A stretch of DNA of 26,383 nucleotides from CAISTG01 sp964455185 (GCA_964455185.1 CAYVUR010000008.1:1-26383); one strand, 5' to 3'; counted from the stretch's first letter, positions 7,978-16,599 are shown. The notes: generated by a model not told the origin, from the letters alone. Numbers and translations are program-made.

Positions 7978-9882
7978 ATGGATAATAATCCTTTTACAAA
8001 TTTAGATCCAATAGATTTGGGACGCAAAAATTCTTTAGATTGGGTAGAAAATAGCTATTTATCTGACTCTTCAAATAAATTATCAATACAAGATGGTTTT
8101 TTAAGTTTGTCTCTAAGTCGTAAAAAAATAAAATTATTTTTTTTGATTATTATAGTCTTTTTAATTTTAGTTTTGTTAAAAAGTTTTTGGTTACAAATTA
8201 TTGCTGGAGATCGTTTTTTTGCTTTAGCTGAGAATAATAGAATTAAAACTCAATATTTTAAAGCTCATCGTGGAATAATTTATGATCGTAATGGTAAGGC
8301 TTTAGTTAATAATTTATTTGGTTTTTCTATTTCAATTATTCCTTCTGAATTGCCTAAAGATGAAGTAGAAAAAAATAAAATTTTAGAACGTATTTCTTCT
8401 ATAATTCAGATACCACGGCAGGAAATATTAGATAAAATTAAAGTAGCAGAATCTCGTTATTTTCAGCCTATTTTAATACGCACAGGAATACCTTATGATC
8501 AAGCTATACTTCTTAAAATTGATAATTTATCAGGAGTTAGATTAGATATAGATTCTTGGAGACTTTATTTAGGAGGAGAAAGTTTTTCTCATCTTTTAGG
8601 TTATATTGGTAAAATTAGTCCAGAAGAATATGAATCTCTGAAATTAGAATATTTATTGGATGACAATATTGGTAAAACTGGACTTGAAAAACAGTATGAG
8701 AAATATTTACGTGGAATTCATGGGCAAAAAAAAATAGAAGTTGATGCCTTAGGTAGAGAGAAAAAAATAATTTCACAAAAAGAACCAGTTTCTGGAGATA
8801 GTTTAATTCTTTCATTAGATGCAGAATTGCAAGAAAAGGTTTATTCGATAATGAAAGAAAAAATTCCTCAAGGTAAAGGATCGGTAATAATTTCTGATCC
8901 ACGTGATGGTTCGATTTTAGCTTTAGTTGATTATCCTAGTTATGATAATAATTTATTTACTGGAGGCATTAATATTTCTGAATATAATAAACTTTTAAAC
9001 GATCAAAGAAAACCATTATTTACTCGATCAATATTGGGAGAATATCCTTCAGGATCAACTATTAAACCAGTAATAGCTGCGGCTGCATTGCAGGAAGGTT
9101 TAGTTTCAAAAAATACTACTGTTAATAGTTTAGGTGGCATTTATGTAGGTCAATGGTTTTTTCCTGATTGGAAATCAGTTGGGCATGGAATTACTAATAT
9201 TACTAAAGCTATTGCTTGGTCAGTAAATACTTATTTTTATTATGTTGGTGGAGGATATGGAAATTTTAAGGGTTTAGGGCTTAATGGATTAGTTAAGTAT
9301 TTTAAAATGTTTGGTTTAAATGAACCAACTGGTATTGATTTACCAGGAGAACGTAGCGGATTTATACCAACTGCCGAATGGAAAAAAGAAAAAACTGGTG
9401 AAGATTGGTATATTGGAGATACTTATCATCTTTCAATTGGCCAAGGCGATTTATTAGTAACTCCTATACAAGTAAATAATTATACTTCAGCTATTGCTAA
9501 TGATGGTAAACTTTATGTGCCGCACTTAGCTAAAGGGATAATTCATCCAAATGGAATAAAAGAAGACTTTTCTCCTAAGTTGATTAGGAATATTGCTGTT
9601 GATTTAGAAAATTTTAAGATAGTAAAAGAAGGTATGCGTGAAACCGTTTCTTATGGTTCAGCTCGCAGTCTTAATTCTTTACCGGTAAAAGTAGCTGGAA
9701 AAACTGGTACTGCTCAGTGGCGCAAAGATAAACCTAATCATGCTTGGTTTACTGGGTTTGCTCCTTATGATAATCCTAATTTTGTAATTACTGTTTTGGT
9801 GGAAGAAGGAGGAGAGGGTTCAAGTATTGCTGTTCCTATAGCTAAAGAAATAATATCTTGGTGGTTTACTAATAGAAATTAA
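7978..9882 (+). CDS. mrdA: Penicillin-binding protein 2 (elongasome D,D-transpeptidase)
   Basis: A class B PBP that cross-links peptidoglycan during cell elongation. It has an unusually long, Asn/Ser-rich cytoplasmic head of about 50 residues, a membrane anchor (about 52-72), the dimerisation/pedestal domain starting with AHRGIIYDRNG (97-106), and a transpeptidase domain with all three active-site motifs: S360-x-x-K363, S415-V-N417 and K575-T-G577. The total, 634 aa, is ordinary for PBP2. It ends the mre run. The partner glycosyltransferase rodA, often next door, is not in this window. Confidence 0.93.
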   Translation: MDNNPFTNLDPIDLGRKNSLDWVENSYLSDSSNKLSIQDGFLSLSLSRKKIKLFFLIIIVFLILVLLKSFWLQIIAGDRFFALAENNRIKTQYFKAHRGIIYDRNGKALVNNLFGFSISIIPSELPKDEVEKNKILERISSIIQIPRQEILDKIKVAESRYFQPILIRTGIPYDQAILLKIDNLSGVRLDIDSWRLYLGGESFSHLLGYIGKISPEEYESLKLEYLLDDNIGKTGLEKQYEKYLRGIHGQKKIEVDALGREKKIISQKEPVSGDSLILSLDAELQEKVYSIMKEKIPQGKGSVIISDPRDGSILALVDYPSYDNNLFTGGINISEYNKLLNDQRKPLFTRSILGEYPSGSTIKPVIAAAALQEGLVSKNTTVNSLGGIYVGQWFFPDWKSVGHGITNITKAIAWSVNTYFYYVGGGYGNFKGLGLNGLVKYFKMFGLNEPTGIDLPGERSGFIPTAEWKKEKTGEDWYIGDTYHLSIGQGDLLVTPIQVNNYTSAIANDGKLYVPHLAKGIIHPNGIKEDFSPKLIRNIAVDLENFKIVKEGMRETVSYGSARSLNSLPVKVAGKTGTAQWRKDKPNHAWFTGFAPYDNPNFVITVLVEEGGEGSSIAVPIAKEIISWWFTNRN

Positions 9883-9911
9883 TTTAAAAATAATAAAATT
9901 ATTATAGATAC

Positions 9912-9940
9912 TTGACACCTGTTTTTAGTGATGCTATTAT
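9912..9940 (+). promoter_or_regulatory. Strong promoter for greA
   Basis: A consensus TTGACA (9912-9917), a 17-base spacer and TATTAT (9935-9940) sit in the 103-base gap between mrdA and greA. Transcription should start near 9947, leaving a leader of about 39 bases before the ATG at 9986. It is the best -35 box in the window. Confidence 0.8.
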
Positions 9941-9985
9941 ATTAACTATAAATTTTAAAAATTAAATTGAAATAATATAGTTATC

Positions 9986-10444
9986 ATGAAAGAAAATTAT
10001 ATTTCCTTAGAGGGATTACAAAAATTAAAAGATGAATTGGAACACTTAAAAACAGTTGAGAGACCAGAAATAATTGATCGTATTGCTAAAGCTAGAGACC
10101 TTGGTGATTTAAGTGAAAATGCCGAATATCATGAAGCTAGAGAAAAGCAAAGTTTTATTGAAGGACGTATTCAAGAATTAGAATCTTTGATTAAAAATGC
10201 TATTATAATTGAAAATAAAAAATCAAATACAGTAGAATTAGGATCTATTGTTCATGCTACTTGCGATAATGGTATGAAAATAAAGTATCAAATTGTAGGA
10301 CACAGTGAAGCAGATCCTGCTTCTGGAAAAATTAGTCATGAATCTCCTTTGGGTAAGGCTTTTATTGGTAAGGGGATTGGGCATGAATTTGAAATTAATA
10401 TTCCAGCTGGAAAATTAAAATGTAAAATTGATAGAATTGAATAG
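9986..10444 (+). CDS. greA: Transcript cleavage factor GreA
   Basis: GreA enters the secondary channel of RNA polymerase and helps cleave backtracked RNA, releasing stalled complexes. The 152-aa length is close to the family norm. The N-terminal coiled coil carries the tip motif GDLSENAEYHEAREKQ, with the acidic residues that hold the catalytic magnesium, and the C-terminal FKBP-like domain contains the SPLGKAFIGKGIG segment. It appears to be a one-gene transcription unit, with its own promoter upstream and a strong hairpin terminator 12 bases beyond the stop. Confidence 0.96.
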   Translation: MKENYISLEGLQKLKDELEHLKTVERPEIIDRIAKARDLGDLSENAEYHEAREKQSFIEGRIQELESLIKNAIIIENKKSNTVELGSIVHATCDNGMKIKYQIVGHSEADPASGKISHESPLGKAFIGKGIGHEFEINIPAGKLKCKIDRIE

Positions 10445-10455
10445 ATTTAATTAAT

Positions 10456-10486
10456 AAAAAAACTCCGTAGATTACGGAGTTTTTTT
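10456..10486. terminator. Bidirectional intrinsic terminator between greA and gyrB
   Basis: A perfect 14-base-pair inverted repeat, AAAAAAACTCCGTA - GAT - TACGGAGTTTTTTT, with a three-base loop and an A run on one side and T run on the other. It therefore ends in a T run on both strands and can serve both greA and the convergent gyrB. AT pairing extends the stem four more pairs on each side. Confidence 0.93.
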
Positions 10487-10500
10487 ATTAATTTATTAAA

Positions 10501-12558
10501 TTAGATATCAAGATTTTTTACTGTTTTAGCATGAGTTTGAATAAATCTTCGGCGCGGAGCAACCTCTGATCCCATTAAAATATCAAAAGTTTCATCAGCT
10601 TTTTGAGCATCAATAATGGTAATTTTTTTCATCATGCGTCTAGTTGGATCCATGGTAGTTTCCCAAAGTTGTTCAGGATTCATTTCACCAAGACCTTTAT
10701 AACGTTGAATATTTATTTTTACTCCACCAATTTCTTCCGTATTGATTGTTTCAGCTTCTTCTTCATTTATTTCATTAATATTTTCTTCTTCTACTTTTTT
10801 AGGTTTTTTATTCTCTACTTTAGATTTTTTTTCATTTAATACAGTAGCTATCATTTCTGTTTTGGCCTTATTTAATTCTTCTTCATTATAAACATAACGA
10901 ATTTCTTTACCAACCTGAATGCGATATAACGGTGGCATAGCTACATAAATATGACCTTCTTGAATAAGAGCAGGAAAATGACGATAAAAAAGAGTTAATA
11001 ATAAAGTACGAATATGAGAACCATCAACGTCAGCATCAGTCATAATAATAATTTTATCATAACGCAAATCATTGATATTGAATTGTTCACCAATATTAGT
11101 ACCCAAAGCAATAATTAAGGATTTAACTTCATTATTAGCTAACATTTTATCAAGTCTAGCTCGTTCTACATTAAGAATTTTTCCTCTTAAAGGTAGAATA
11201 GCTTGAAATTCGCGGTTGCGACCTTGTTTAGCAGAACCACCAGCAGAATCGCCTTCAACAATATATAATTCTGAAACTTTAGGGTCACGAGAAGAACAAT
11301 CTGCTAATTTACCTGGTAAAGCAAAACTATCTAGAGCTCCTTTACGTAAAACTGATTCTCGAGCTGTTCTAGCGGCCAATCTAGCTTTAGCGGCTAAAAT
11401 ACATTTACTCATTATACCTTCAGCATCTTTAGGATTTTCTTCTAAAAATATTTCAAAAGCTTCTGACATTACTTTATCTACAGCGGTACGAGCTTCAATA
11501 TTACCTAATTTAGCTTTTGTTTGTCCTTCAAATTGAGGTTCTTTTATTTTAATAGAAATTACTGCAGCTAAACCCTCGCGAACATCTTCAGCAGTTAAAT
11601 TAGCATCTTTTTCTTTAAGAAAATTATTTTTTCTAGCATAAGCATTAATAGTGCGAGTTAACGCAGTACGAAAACCTATTAAATGCATACCACCTTCTGG
11701 ATTATAAATGTTATTAGCAAAAGGCAGAACTGTTTCTCCGTATTCAGTAGTATATTGAAGAGCAATTTCTACTATAATATTATCAGCTTCTTTTTCTACA
11801 TAGAAAATGTTGGGATGTTGTGGAGCAATATGAGAATTGATGTGACGAACATAAGATCTGATACCTCCTTCAAAATAAAATTCATAACGTAAATGTTTAA
11901 GTTCATCTTTATCGCGTTCATCGATAACTATAACTTTAACCCCTTTAGTTAAATAAGCTTGTTGTCTGAGATGGTCTAGAATTGTGTTAATATTGAATTC
12001 AGTAACACTAAAAATGCTAGCATCAGGTTTAAAAGTTATTTTAGTACCAGTACCTTTAGCTGGACCAATTTGTTTGACCGGTTTTTGTGGTTTACCAATT
12101 TTATATTCTTGCATCCATAGTTTTCCGTCACGTTTAACTTCAGCCTTCAAATAGGTAGAAAGAGCATTAACTACAGAAACGCCAACACCATGCAATCCAC
12201 CTGATACTTTATAACCACTATCACCAAATTTTCCTCCAGCATGTAATTTTGTTAAAACAGTTTCTAATGCTGATACTTTAGTTATTTTATGTTTTTCTAC
12301 TGGAATACCTCGGCCATTATCTTCGACTGAAACTATTCCATCGGGTAATAATTTTATTTTAATAGTATTAGCATAACCACCCATAGCTTCATCAAAACAG
12401 TTATCAACAACTTCCCAAATTAAGTGATGTAAACCAGCTTCTGCAGTATTTCCAATATACATTCCCGGACGTTTTCTAACAGGATCAAGTCCTTCTAAGA
12501 CTTGAATTTGTTCTGCCCCATAATTACTACTATTCTTTGTTTTCTCTGTTTTCGGCAT
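10501..12558 (-). CDS. gyrB: DNA gyrase subunit B
   Basis: The ATPase subunit of gyrase, which with GyrA introduces negative supercoils. The 685-aa protein has the GHKL ATPase start (KRPGMYIG, EVVDNCFDEA, DNGRGIP, GLHGVGVSVVNAL), the transducer, and a TOPRIM domain with EGDSAGG and DADVDGSHI, then QRYKGLGEMNPEQLWETTMDP and the GyrA-binding tail. A low-complexity stretch rich in Lys, Glu and Asn at about 575-610 interrupts the region before QRYKGLGEMN and is not part of the core fold. ParE is the alternative, but the overall pattern and tail favour GyrB. It is alone on the minus strand, divergent from aspS, and no gyrA is nearby. Confidence 0.94.
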   Translation of the reverse strand: MPKTEKTKNSSNYGAEQIQVLEGLDPVRKRPGMYIGNTAEAGLHHLIWEVVDNCFDEAMGGYANTIKIKLLPDGIVSVEDNGRGIPVEKHKITKVSALETVLTKLHAGGKFGDSGYKVSGGLHGVGVSVVNALSTYLKAEVKRDGKLWMQEYKIGKPQKPVKQIGPAKGTGTKITFKPDASIFSVTEFNINTILDHLRQQAYLTKGVKVIVIDERDKDELKHLRYEFYFEGGIRSYVRHINSHIAPQHPNIFYVEKEADNIIVEIALQYTTEYGETVLPFANNIYNPEGGMHLIGFRTALTRTINAYARKNNFLKEKDANLTAEDVREGLAAVISIKIKEPQFEGQTKAKLGNIEARTAVDKVMSEAFEIFLEENPKDAEGIMSKCILAAKARLAARTARESVLRKGALDSFALPGKLADCSSRDPKVSELYIVEGDSAGGSAKQGRNREFQAILPLRGKILNVERARLDKMLANNEVKSLIIALGTNIGEQFNINDLRYDKIIIMTDADVDGSHIRTLLLTLFYRHFPALIQEGHIYVAMPPLYRIQVGKEIRYVYNEEELNKAKTEMIATVLNEKKSKVENKKPKKVEEENINEINEEEAETINTEEIGGVKINIQRYKGLGEMNPEQLWETTMDPTRRMMKKITIIDAQKADETFDILMGSEVAPRRRFIQTHAKTVKNLDI

Positions 12559-12679
12559 AAAGTTTTTTATTGTTATTTTTTTAATTATTAAAATTATCTA
12601 AAATTAAACAAAAATAACTATTAAAATTCGTGTTATCGAATTAAAAAAAAGATAATTAATTTAATTTTTTTCTGGCTTT

Positions 12680-12708
12680 ATTTTATCATTTTTTACTCTT
12701 TACAGCAA
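12680..12708 (-). promoter_or_regulatory. Candidate gyrB promoter with long leader
   Basis: Read on the minus strand, TTGCTG (12708-12703), 17 bases and TAAAAT (12685-12680) form a plausible promoter. The start would be near 12673, giving a leader of about 115 bases before the gyrB ATG at 12558. The leader contains a short inverted repeat, AATTCG - TGTTAT - CGAATT (12625-12642). The divergent gap 12559-12847 holds this promoter, the aspS promoter and otherwise only AT-rich DNA. Confidence 0.5.
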
Positions 12709-12787
12709 GCTTTTTTTCTATTTTTTAAAAGTTTATTTATTATTTAAATTAATTGAAATTTAGTTTTAATTAATTAAAAAAAATAAC

Positions 12788-12816
12788 TTGTTTTAGAAAA
12801 AAAAATCTGTTATAAT
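12788..12816 (+). promoter_or_regulatory. Strong promoter for the aspS gene run
   Basis: TTGTTT (12788-12793), a 17-base spacer and a perfect TATAAT (12811-12816) preceded by TG plus one base (12808-12810), an extended -10. Start would be near 12823, leaving about 25 bases before the aspS ATG. It probably drives the whole tightly packed run to 21362. Confidence 0.8.
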
Positions 12817-12847
12817 ATAGGAAAAGTTAGATAAATAAATAATAAAT

Positions 12848-14302
12848 ATGGAAAGAACACTGATAATGGAGGTAATCAATAAGATAGATCAGGAGGTTTT
12901 AGTTAAAGGCTGGGTACATAATAGACGTGATCATGGAAAATTAATTTTTATTGACATTCGTGATCGTACTGGTTTGTTACAAGTTGTTTTTATTCCTTCT
13001 AATAAAAAAGCTTATGAATTAGCTCAAAAATTACGTAGTGAATTTGTAATAGCGATTAAGGGCAAAATTAATGAGCGCCCTTCTAATATGATTAATGATA
13101 AGATAATTACTGGTAAAGTAGAAATGTTAGCAACGGAATTAGAAATTATCAATGAATCTAAAACACCGCCATTTCAAATTGATCAAGATACTTTAGAAGT
13201 AAATGAAGAGATACGTTTAAAGTATCGTTATTTAGATTTACGTTCTTTACGTATGACTAATAATTTGATAATGCGACATAAAGTTAATAAGTTTTTTAGA
13301 GATTATCTTGAACAAAAAGGATTTTTAGAAATTGAAACTCCGATTTTAACTAAGGGCACGCCCGAAGGAGCTCGAGAATTTTTGGTACCATCTCGTATTT
13401 GGCCAGGTAAATTTTATGTTTTACCGCAATCACCTCAACAATTCAAACAATTATTAATGGTTGCTGGAGTTGATAAATATTTTCAAATAGCCCGTTGTTT
13501 TCGTGATGAAGATACTCGCGGCGATCGTCAAGCTGAATTTACTCAACTTGATATTGAAATGAGTTTTATCGAACAGGAAGATATATTGCAATTAATTGAA
13601 AGCATGACTATTAATTTAGTAGAAACTCTTTATCCTGGTAAAAAAATTACCTCTAAACCTTTTCCACGCAAGACTTATGCTGAATGTATAGAGAAATATG
13701 GTACGGACAAACCCGATTTAAGAGTTAACAAAGAAGATCACGATGAGTTGGCTTTTATGTGGCTGATTGACGCTCCAATGTTCAAATATTCTGAAACAGA
13801 AAATAAATTAGTTGCTGCTCATCATCCGTTTACTATGCCTAATTTAGAGGATATGCAGAAATACCCTAATGAACCTCAAAAGTGGCGTTCCTATGGCTAT
13901 GATTTAGTGTTGAATGGTTTTGAAATTGGTGGGGGTTCAATTAGAATTCATTTACGTGATATTCAACAGAAAATTTTTGAACTTTTAGCTATTAATCAAG
14001 AAGAAATTAAAAATCGTTTTGGTCACATGTTAGAAGCCTTTGAATATGGGGCTCCTCCTCATGGAGGTATAGCTTTTGGTATTGATAGAGTATTAGCAAT
14101 TTTACAAAATGAACCTAATATTCGTGAGGTTATTGTTTTTCCTAAAACAGGTGATAGTCGGGATTTAATGATGGATGCTCCTAATTATACTAGCTTGAAA
14201 GCTTTACGTGAGGCTAATATTTGTTTGCCAGAAAAATTATTAGAAACCGCTAAGGCCAAAGGTATTAATTTATATAGCGAACAAACTCAAATTGCAGATT
14301 AA
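12848..14302 (+). CDS. aspS: Aspartyl-tRNA synthetase without the GAD insert, probably non-discriminating
   Basis: A class II synthetase charging tRNA-Asp. It has an OB-fold anticodon domain (WVHNRRDHGKLIFIDIRDR, 22-40), motif 2 (FRDEDTRGDRQAEFTQLDIEMSF, 218-240) and motif 3 (GGIAFGIDRVLAIL, 406-419). Bacterial features are GTDKPDLR (285-292) and AHHPFTMP (324-331). The roughly 130-residue GAD domain that bacterial AspRS carries after GTDKPDLR is gone: only about ten residues precede FMWLIDAPMF (303), so the total is 484 aa rather than about 590. His29 in RRDHG is, in well-studied bacterial enzymes, linked with charging both tRNA-Asp and tRNA-Asn, whereas discriminating enzymes have Leu. If so, GatCAB would finish Asn-tRNA. 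Confidence 0.94.
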   Translation: MERTLIMEVINKIDQEVLVKGWVHNRRDHGKLIFIDIRDRTGLLQVVFIPSNKKAYELAQKLRSEFVIAIKGKINERPSNMINDKIITGKVEMLATELEIINESKTPPFQIDQDTLEVNEEIRLKYRYLDLRSLRMTNNLIMRHKVNKFFRDYLEQKGFLEIETPILTKGTPEGAREFLVPSRIWPGKFYVLPQSPQQFKQLLMVAGVDKYFQIARCFRDEDTRGDRQAEFTQLDIEMSFIEQEDILQLIESMTINLVETLYPGKKITSKPFPRKTYAECIEKYGTDKPDLRVNKEDHDELAFMWLIDAPMFKYSETENKLVAAHHPFTMPNLEDMQKYPNEPQKWRSYGYDLVLNGFEIGGGSIRIHLRDIQQKIFELLAINQEEIKNRFGHMLEAFEYGAPPHGGIAFGIDRVLAILQNEPNIREVIVFPKTGDSRDLMMDAPNYTSLKALREANICLPEKLLETAKAKGINLYSEQTQIAD

Positions 14303-14312
14303 TTTTAAAATT

Positions 14313-14981
14313 ATGAAAAAAATAACTTTAGCTGAAGTTAAAGCTAATCCCTACGTTAATAATTTTATTTCTCAAACCGAGAAATATCTTATCGCTTTGG
14401 GTTATACTGATCATGGTTTTCGTCATGTAGAAATAGTATCTCAACGTTGTATGGATTTAGCTAAAAAATTAGGTATGAGTCAGCACGATCAAGAATTGGC
14501 GGGAATTGTTGGATATTGTCATGATATGGCTAATTTTTTAGGCCGCACTCAACATCATTATTGGGCGGCTATGCTTTTTTCTCAAGTGTTTATTCCTGAT
14601 TATGAACCCGAAGATATTTCTCGTATTTGTCAAGCAATTGTTAGTCATGATAAAGACGATCTTAAAATCGTTGATAAATTGTCTGCTATTTTGATTTTAG
14701 CTGATAAATCAGATGTACACCGTAGTCGTGTTGTTAATTCTGGAAGCAAAAATTTGGAACAAGACATTCATGATCGAGTTAATTATGCTGCCACTGGTAA
14801 TTCTTTAACTGTAGATAAAAAGAGAAAAAATATAACTCTTAAAATCCAAATTGACACTAATCAAGCTAAACTAATTGATTATTTTGAAATTTTTATTGAG
14901 CGTATGACTTTTTGCCGTTTAGCAGCAAAATTTTTAGGTTATAAATTTATTTTAGTTATTAATAATTTTCGTTTATCATAA
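14313..14981 (+). CDS. HD-domain phosphohydrolase-like protein
   Basis: A 222-aa cytosolic protein with the HD-superfamily metal motif pattern: His in GYTDHGFRHVEIV, the His-Asp pair in GYCHDMAN, further His residues in QHHYWAAMLF and IVSHDKDD, and a distal Asp in LADKSDVHRSRV. Such proteins hydrolyse phosphate esters, nucleotides or cyclic nucleotides, and the substrate here cannot be read from sequence. The start is set at the ATG ten bases after the aspS stop. A TTG 21 bases further upstream overlaps aspS and adds only seven unconserved-looking residues. The C-terminal fifth is hydrophobic-aromatic and shows no second domain. Confidence 0.75.
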   Translation: MKKITLAEVKANPYVNNFISQTEKYLIALGYTDHGFRHVEIVSQRCMDLAKKLGMSQHDQELAGIVGYCHDMANFLGRTQHHYWAAMLFSQVFIPDYEPEDISRICQAIVSHDKDDLKIVDKLSAILILADKSDVHRSRVVNSGSKNLEQDIHDRVNYAATGNSLTVDKKRKNITLKIQIDTNQAKLIDYFEIFIERMTFCRLAAKFLGYKFILVINNFRLS

Positions 14982-14991
14982 AATTAAATAT

Positions 14992-15975
14992 ATGGAACAA
15001 GATAATAATCTAAAAGAAGTTAATAATTTATTAAAAGGTCAAGCAGCTTTTGATGCTTTTCTTAATTTATTGTCATTAATTACTTTAGGTTGGCTGGCAC
15101 ATGCTTTTGGTACAATTTGTTTTCAGCTTATAAATAAAAATTTAGGTGATTTAAATAGTTATTTAGCTTCTCCTCAATATTATGAGGGTATGCTTAAATA
15201 TGGCATCGCTTCATTATTTGTAATTACACCAGTTTATTTTTTAGCAATTAATTTACTTCATAATCAATATAAACAAGGTAAATTAAATCATAATAGCGGT
15301 ATTTATAAATGGTTAACTTATGTAATGCTTTTAATATCTTCTCTTACTATTATTGGTTCATTAATAACATTAATTACTAATTTTTTGAATGGTAATTATA
15401 CGTTATCTTTCATTTTGAAGGTTTTAACAGTAATTGTAATTGCTTCAACTATTTTTGGTTATTATTTATATGATTTACGACGTAAAGATTACTCAAAAAA
15501 AGATAAAGTTTCTGTTGTCATTGGAACCGGTGTAATTGTGTCAGTTGTTATTATTGTTGTAGTTGGATTTTTAAATGTTGATTCTCCTTTGCAAGCTCGT
15601 AATCGTTTAGAAGATTCTAAAACTATTGAAGCCTTAAGCCAAGCTTATTATTATATTAATAATGATTATTATCTAAAACAGAAACTTGAAGATACTTATG
15701 ATTTTTCTTCTATTTTTTCTACATATGGATTGATCAATCAAAAGATTTCTTATCGTAAGATTTCTAATCAGGAATATGAGCTTTGTGCTGAATTTAAAGA
15801 TAAAGGTCAAATGATGGGTGATAGGTTTACTCCTTGGTTTAATCATGAAGCGGGTTATCAATGTTATACTATTAATGCTCAAAAAGAATACGAAAAAACT
15901 TATAAAACAATACAACAACCGGCTCCGGTAATTACTCCAATAATTCCGGAAGCCACGGCTCCTGCCGTTAAATAA
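14992..15975 (+). CDS. DUF5671-type multi-pass membrane protein
   Basis: The first 200 residues hold about five membrane helices (roughly 15-47, 68-88, 105-130, 140-160, 173-195). The stretch FLNLLSLITLGWLAHAFGTICFQLINK resembles DUF5671, a membrane domain common in candidate-phyla genomes. After the last helix comes a soluble domain of about 110 residues with two cysteines (in ELCAEF and GYQCYT) that could form a disulfide if it is external, and then a Pro/Ala-rich tail. Function is unknown. It follows the HD gene by ten bases within the aspS-to-TPR run. Confidence 0.65.
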   Translation: MEQDNNLKEVNNLLKGQAAFDAFLNLLSLITLGWLAHAFGTICFQLINKNLGDLNSYLASPQYYEGMLKYGIASLFVITPVYFLAINLLHNQYKQGKLNHNSGIYKWLTYVMLLISSLTIIGSLITLITNFLNGNYTLSFILKVLTVIVIASTIFGYYLYDLRRKDYSKKDKVSVVIGTGVIVSVVIIVVVGFLNVDSPLQARNRLEDSKTIEALSQAYYYINNDYYLKQKLEDTYDFSSIFSTYGLINQKISYRKISNQEYELCAEFKDKGQMMGDRFTPWFNHEAGYQCYTINAQKEYEKTYKTIQQPAPVITPIIPEATAPAVK

Positions 15976-15983
15976 TAATTTAT

Positions 15984-16595
15984 ATGCCAATACCAGTAAA
16001 AGTAAAAAAATATTTAGACAGTAAGGGGATTGATTATCAAGAATTAGCTCATAAAACTGTCTATACTGCATATGATGCAGCACAAACTCTTAAAAAACAG
16101 CTTAAAGAGATTGCTAAGACAATTTTAGTAGAAGCAGATAAAACTCATGTTTTAGTAGTGCTTCCAGCTGATAAAAAGATTAACATGGAGAAACTTAAAA
16201 AAGTTTTAGGAGCTAAAAAAATCTCTATTCCCAATGAGAATGTTATGATTAAGGTTTTAAAAATTAAACCCGGAACTTTGTCAGCTTTTGGCCGTTTGCA
16301 TAATTTAGAAGTTATAGTAGATAAGGCAATGTTGGGAGTTAAAAAAGCAGTGGTTTCTACCGGTAGTTTTACTGATTCAGTGCTTATTAAGGTAAAGGAT
16401 TTTTTGCAATCTGAAGAAGCTCGTTTAGCTAATATTGCTATGTCAGGAGGTTATAAAATTCCTAAAAAAATGAAAAATCAGATGAGGAAAGTTAAGGCTG
16501 TTGTTGCTAAAAAGAAAGATACTAAAAAATTAGTTAAAAAAGCTGTAAAAAAAGCTATTAAAAAAACAGTTAAAAAAACTTCTAAAAAGAAATAG
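15984..16595 (+). CDS. YbaK/INS-superfamily aminoacyl-tRNA deacylase with a lysine-rich tail
   Basis: Residues 1 to about 155 match the YbaK/ProX/INS editing fold, which hydrolyses mischarged aminoacyl-tRNA. The pattern HKTVYTAYDAAQTL is followed by IAKTILV, whose Lys45 sits at the position of the conserved lysine of this family. GTLSAFG corresponds to the usual GxxSPxG loop, with Ala for Pro. The last 45 or so residues are almost all Lys, Ala, Val and Thr, resembling a histone-H1-like tail and probably an RNA- or DNA-binding extension. ProRS in this window lacks its INS domain, so a trans-editing role on tRNA-Pro is plausible, but amino-acid and tRNA specificity cannot be read here. It precedes scpA by four bases. 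Confidence 0.8.
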   Translation: MPIPVKVKKYLDSKGIDYQELAHKTVYTAYDAAQTLKKQLKEIAKTILVEADKTHVLVVLPADKKINMEKLKKVLGAKKISIPNENVMIKVLKIKPGTLSAFGRLHNLEVIVDKAMLGVKKAVVSTGSFTDSVLIKVKDFLQSEEARLANIAMSGGYKIPKKMKNQMRKVKAVVAKKKDTKKLVKKAVKKAIKKTVKKTSKKK

Positions 16596-16599
16596 TTTA

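Noticed and set aside
11216..11536. 106-codon plus-strand frame inside gyrB
   Set aside because: Antisense shadow of the conserved gyrB coding frame, with no protein-like character. The frames at 10603-10839 and 11683-11892 are the same kind of artefact.
14292..14312. Upstream TTG start for the HD-domain gene
   Set aside because: It would overlap aspS and adds seven residues of no family character. The ATG at 14313 is simpler.
15673..16083. Minus-strand frame of 136 codons across the DUF5671/deacylase junction
   Set aside because: It overlaps two well-supported plus-strand genes and shows no domain. The minus-strand frames at 4835, 8615, 18902 and 20016, and the extra one inside the glycosyltransferase at 23560, are likewise shadows.
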